A program made the position numbers and the translations under genes. Positions 60,024 through 64,000 of a stretch of 64,000 nt of DNA are shown in pieces. The DNA comes from Glandiceps talaboti (Eukaryota; Hemichordata; Enteropneusta; Spengelidae): NCBI RefSeq assembly GCF_964340395.1, contig NC_135561.1, forward strand, positions 24,062,986-24,126,985, written 5' to 3'. The notes under the pieces are model-generated. The model saw only the letters and a list, made by a program, of their open reading frames with translations. It searched no databases and had not been told where the DNA came from. Positions within the stretch are counted from its first letter, which is position 1; the number at the start of each line of letters is the position of its first letter.

Positions 60024-60774
60024 TCATGATTGTCTCCAATCACTAGTTAATCTACTTCAAGGGAATACGGACACTCTCAATGCTAATTATTTTATTTTTG
60101 CTTCAAGTAACACTTGTAATTTCCCTAGTGTTGAACATAATTGTACAAACAATTTTTCAGTTGATGGTATTTGTGATAATGTTGTATTAGTTAAGGACAA
60201 TTTGGACAGTGTATTTGGCGAGTCTTCCTTATGTAGTGAGAACAACCCGAGTTCACATTGTAATATGCATACATTTGTAAGAAATAGGAGTTTTTCGTAT
60301 ACACACTGTAGCGATGGTGACAATGATGTATTTTCTAAAGACAATATTGAAGGTGCAACCAGTGAACCTTGCTTTCAGGATGGCAGCACCAGGTGTACTT
60401 CACAGGATTAGCATGGCGTTGAACTTGTAAATAGTAACAATTTTACACATTGTACCTGTGACAAAGTTGTATTTGCTAATGATAATTTGGGCAATGCAAT
60501 AAGTGGGAGTTTTTTTTTACAGGATACTGTCAATGTAAACTGTTCGTTTGATTTACATAATGTAACCCACAACAGTAGAACCATTTATGCTCATGATTGT
60601 CAATTTGTTGTAGCAACTGAGGACACTTTTGATACTGTATTTAATGACTATTGTGTGCAGGATGATTTCAATGTAAGTTCATTCTGTTATTCCACTAGTG
60701 TTGTTAGTTCCATTTTACAACTTGATTGTGATTCTGTCACTACTGTATTTAAGAAGGGCAATATAGATAATTAA
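59986..60774 (+). pseudogene. Overlapping ORF2 N-terminal segment of the DIRS-like element
   Basis: Starts in the +1 frame relative to ORF1, overlapping it by 38 bp, an arrangement typical of retroelements. It is open for 262 codons apart from TAG at 60409-60411 and rich in Asn, Ser, Asp, Cys (e.g. NCTNNFSVDGICDNVVLVKD). The motif '(D/N)NL.(S/N).' recurs every 40-60 residues, suggesting degenerate internal repeats. After 60774 the coding continues in other frames (SADDISLNLINCCYPQILPD; GVNWPPVNKCSVDWLVATHP) to the DIRS motif at 61150. No function can be named for this part. Confidence 0.5.
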
Positions 60775-61264
60775 GCCAGTGCCTCATGCTTAGGTACTTG
60801 CATAGCACCGATCATGACAGCAGTACCAATTTTCAACATGTTCGCAGTGTTGACAGTGTTGAATTTACTTAGGATTACAGTTACTGTTATGGGTCGGGTG
60901 TATCACTTAACACTAGTACTATTGTTAGTAATATTAGTGCTGATGACATCTCTCTCAATTTGATTAATTGTTGTTATCCACAGATTCTTCCAGATTGTGA
61001 TTCCTATCAAACTTCGTTATATTTAGCTGAGGTTCCTTTATGTGTTCATCCCCAGGCGTAAACTGGCCACCTGTCAATAAGTGTTCCGTTGACTGGCTCG
61101 TGGCTACTCATCCTCTTGTTTTTTTTTAGTCCAGGAAGCCTAATTTTTTGGGATCACGTATTCCGGTTCCTAATACTATGAATATTGGTGCTTGACGCAG
61201 TGGTCTAAGTGACTATGCGGACCACCTGGTTGCTGACTTCCTGGAGTACGGGTGGCCAGTAAAT

Positions 61265-61567
61265 ACTTGTATGTCCATTATATCAAAATTTAAGATATCT
61301 CCTACCAAATTACTATAGACGTTTCCAACCCATGTTACATTCTATAATTTGCTGAGGTCTAATTCCACAACTGTGTTGAGGAATCTTGGTAAATTTGTTT
61401 ATAAAGCTATGGATTTAAGACAAGAATTTTATATGGACAATTGATAGTTAATACTTGATAAGTTTACAACATTTTACAACCTGTTATAATGTATTCTGTT
61501 TTTCATTAAGTTATGTAATTGTCATTTTGACCTGTGGCCTAAAGACGAATAAACAAACTGATAATGA
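61265..61567 (+). pseudogene. LINE C-terminus and 3' UTR after the nested insertion
   Basis: Resumes the LINE frame as LVCPLYQNLRYLLPNYYRR, then in an adjacent frame TFYNLLRSNSTTVLRNLGKF, VYKAMDLRQEFYMDN and a stop. The last stretch (gacctgtggcctaaagacga + ataaac) is a familiar LINE 3' tail. The single-frame break lies near 61325. Confidence 0.75.
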
Positions 61568-61581
61568 ATATTCCCCAACTG

Positions 61582-61768
61582 ATTTTTGTATGGCAAACTT
61601 ATCATGTAAATATAATAGCGGAATTTAACAACCTTGAAGGTTATGGTTATCAGTCTGTCTAAATACTTTATATATTTGCATACATAACATAGTAACACAT
61701 TTTTGTATGTTTTGAAAACTTGCCCGGCTATCCTGGCTTATCTTTCCAATATACACCATCATTAGACT
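61582..61768 (+). mobile_element. Family B internal fragment
   Basis: Weak similarity to family B internal modules (tatctttccaatatacacca, tttgcatacataacatagta) leading into MS13. Ends are missing. Confidence 0.5.
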
Positions 61769-62110
61769 ATTGCTATGGGCATGGACATGTTGCTAGGCTA
61801 TTGCTATGGGCATGGACTTGTTGCTAGGCTATTGCTATGGGCATGGACTTCTTGCTAGACTATTGCTATGGGCATGGACTTGTTGCTAGGCTATTGCTAT
61901 GGGCATGGACTTCTTGCTAGGCTATTGCTATGGGCATGGACTTCTTGCTAGGCTATTGCTATGGGCATGGACTTCTTGCTAGGCTATTGCTATGGGAATG
62001 GACTTCTTGCTAGGCTATTGCTATGGGCATGGACTTCTTGCTAGGCTATTGCTATGGGAATGGACTTCTTGCTAGGCTATTGCTATAGGAATGGACTTCT
62101 CGCTAGGCAT
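61769..62110 (+). repeat. Minisatellite MS13, 31-bp unit derived from family B
   Basis: About 11 copies of 'ctattgctatgggcatggac' + 'ttcttgctagg'. The unit is the family B module 'gctgttgctatgggcgtggt' + 'cttgttgctagg' with substitutions, and family B sequence continues on both sides (..atatttgcatacattattta). Confidence 0.85.
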
Positions 62111-62249
62111 ATTTGCATACATTATTTAAACATTCATCCACGTAGTTGTCCATCCCTGTTGTTCTCTTTGCAATAAATATCATGCTTAGGCTGTGGTTTT
62201 GGAATAATTACATTACATGTCTGCCGACTGTTTTGTAAAGCACTCATTA

Positions 62250-64000
62250 CACTACGTACCTGTCTGCATAGTGTATTGTATATTACCTGTCTGCCTAATG
62301 TACTGTACATTACCTGTCTGCATAGTGTACTGTACATTACCTGTCTGCCTAGTGTATTGTACATTACCTGTCTACCTAGTGTATTGTACATTACCTGTCT
62401 GCCTAGTGTATTGTATATTACCTGTCTGCATAGTGTGTTGTACATTACCTGTCTGCCTAGTGTATTGTACATTACCTGTCTACCTACTGTACTGTACATT
62501 ACCTGTCTACCTAGTGTATTGTACATTACCTGTCTACCTAGTGTATTGTACATTACCTGTCTACCTAGTGTATTGTACATTACCTGTCTGCCTAGTGTAT
62601 TGTACATTACCTGTCTGCATAGTGTGTTGTACATTACCTGTCTGCATAGTGTGTTGTACATTACCTGTCTACCTAATGTACTGTACATTACCTGTCTGCC
62701 TAGTGTATTGTACATTACCTGTCTGCATAGTGTATTGTACATTACCTGTCTACCTAGTGTATTGTACATTACCTGTCTGCATAGTGTATTGTACATTACC
62801 TGTCTACCTAGTGTACTGTACATTACCTGTCTGCATAGTGTACTGTACATTACCTGTCTGCCTAGTGTATTGTACATTACCTGTCTGCCTAGTGTATTGT
62901 ACATTACCTGTCTGCATAGTGTATTGTACATTACCTGTCTGCATAGTGTATTGTACATTACCTGTCTGCATAGTGTATTGTACATTACCTGTCTGCCTAG
63001 TGTACTGTACATTACCTGTCTGCCTAGTGTATTGTACATTACCTGTCTGCCTAGTGTATTGTACATTACCTGTCTGCATAGTGTATTGTACATTACCTGT
63101 CTGCATAGTGTATTGTACATTACCTGTCTGCATAGTGTATTGTACATTACCTGTCTGCATAGTGTACTGTACATTACCTGTCTGCCTAGTGTATTGTACA
63201 TTACCTGTCTGCCTAGTGTATTGTACATTACCTGTCTGCCTAGTGTATTGTACATTACCTGTCTGCCTAGTGTATTGTACATTACCTGTCTGCCTAGTGT
63301 ACTGTACATTACCTGTCTGCATAGTGTATTGTACATTACCTGTCTGCATAGTGTACTGTACATTACCTGTCTGCCTAGTGTATTGTACATTACCTGTCTG
63401 CCTAGTGTACTGTACATTACCTGTCTACCTAGTGTACTGTACATTACCTGTCTGCATAGTGTACTGCACATTACCTGTCTGCCTAGTGTATTGTATATTA
63501 CCTGTCTACCTAATGTACTGTACATTACCTGTCTGCCTAGTGTACTGTACATTACCTGTCTGCCTAGTGTATTGTACATTACCTGTCTACCTAGTGTACT
63601 GTACATTACCTGTCTGCCTAGTGTATTGTATATTACCTGTCTGCCTAGTGTACTGTACATTACCTGTATGCCTAGTGTATTGTATATTACCTGTCTGCCT
63701 AGTGTATTGTACATTACCTGTCTACCTAGTGTACTGTACATTACCTGTCTGCCTAGTGTACTGTACATTACCTGTCTGCCTAGTGTATTGTATATTACCT
63801 GTCTACCTAATGTACTGTACATTACCTGTCTGCATAGTGTATTGTACATTACCTGTCTGCCTAGTGTACTGTACATTACCTGTCTGCCTAGTGTACTGCA
63901 CATTACCTGTCTGCAGTGTATTGTATATTACCTGTCTGCCTAGTGTACTGTACATTATCTGTCTGCATAGTGTACTGTACATTACCTGTCTACCTAGTGT
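62250..64000 (+). repeat. Minisatellite MS14, 27-bp unit, runs off the window
   Basis: At least 64 copies of 'acctgtctgcctagtgtatt' + 'gtacatt', varying at GCC/GCA/ACC and ATT/ACT. Frames of 589 (minus), 555 (plus) and 181 (minus) codons are repeat artefacts. The right end is outside the window. Confidence 0.94.

Larger units (their letters stand above)
58817..61264 (+). mobile_element. DIRS-like (tyrosine-recombinase) retroelement fragment nested in the LINE
   Basis: GTAAAT occurs at both borders (58817-58822 and 61259-61264). The insert holds a gag-like ORF, an overlapping Asn/Ser/Asp/Cys-rich ORF, and the start of the DIRS polyprotein region (SRIPVPNTMNIGA, SGLSDYADHLVADFLEYGWP at 61150-61258), where it stops abruptly against LINE sequence. 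RT, RNase H and recombinase are absent. Omitting both GTAAAT copies restores the LINE frame as HWLLVCPLY. Confidence 0.65.
54599..61581 (+). mobile_element. 5'-truncated LINE with 14-bp target-site duplication
   Basis: ATATTCCCCAACTG occurs at 54599-54612 and again at 61568-61581, bracketing the element. Reading rightward, the remnants are the RT palm (YCMFVDFAKAFDSVDY, 54640-54690), the VRQGSVLSPVLFSLFIDELY block, a damaged YADD box, the LFDTLILPILLYGAEI block, a 45-bp repeat expansion, the RICEICLEGIEDEYHWL cysteine motif (~58765-58816), a nested DIRS-like insertion, and the C-terminal CPLYQNLRYLLPNYYRR region with a stop near 61442. The 3' end is aataaacaaactgataatga, without a long poly(A). 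The orientation is opposite to the NCAM-like gene. Confidence 0.88.

Noticed and set aside
62134-63943. 589-, 555- and 181-codon frames at the right end
   Set aside because: They are translations of the 27-bp minisatellite in three frames, with no unique sequence.

Overview
This window is animal nuclear DNA. It has multi-exon coding sequence with GT-AG introns and consistent splice phases, LINE, DIRS-like and Tc1/mariner-type relics, very AT-rich introns, and no bacterial-style gene packing. The species cannot be named. The variable-copy elements with cores of about 150 bp and a (GGAC)n tail resemble the 'pearl' elements described from bivalve molluscs, so a marine invertebrate such as a mollusc is my best guess.

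The one host gene I recognise lies on the minus strand from about 54.4 kb down to 5.57 kb. It is the 3' part of an NCAM/Fasciclin II-type neural cell adhesion molecule. I could place ten exons: the second half of one Ig domain (54.3 kb), one complete Ig domain (47.9 and 45.6 kb), two fibronectin III domains (40.2 + 34.5 kb and 30.2 + 25.4 kb), the transmembrane segment with its cysteine cluster (10.5 kb), and two cytoplasmic-tail exons (6.0 and 5.6 kb, ending in a stop). Every junction keeps phase. The 5' part lies beyond the right edge or was not found. Introns are 0.25 to 14.7 kb and carry almost everything else.

Repeats dominate. At least fourteen minisatellites (units 22-46 bp) cover roughly a quarter of the window by summed span. 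Two families of long non-autonomous elements recur. Family A starts near a GTCATT-GAG-AATGAC hairpin and ends in a CCGGAC/GTCCGG hairpin plus CTAA. Family B starts TAGCACAACTG and ends in an ACTGAAC/GTTCAGT hairpin plus TGTGCTA. Both have subterminal inverted repeats, internal tandem cores and a 3' microsatellite, which is the Helentron-associated (HINE/DINE-1/pearl) plan. Several copies sit inside minisatellites, so the empty site can be read from neighbouring units.

Three elements have long terminal inverted repeats: 1426-4264, 34935-38258 and 45759-47493. The first is the most notable. It is bounded by TA, has 239-bp ends, and carries two divergent genes: a DD37E transposase with a single in-frame stop, and a 147-residue protein that looks like a PB1 domain. 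At 54.6-61.6 kb a 5'-truncated LINE with a 14-bp target duplication holds both a 45-bp minisatellite grown from its own reverse-transcriptase coding sequence and a nested DIRS-like retroelement fragment. The window ends inside a 27-bp minisatellite.
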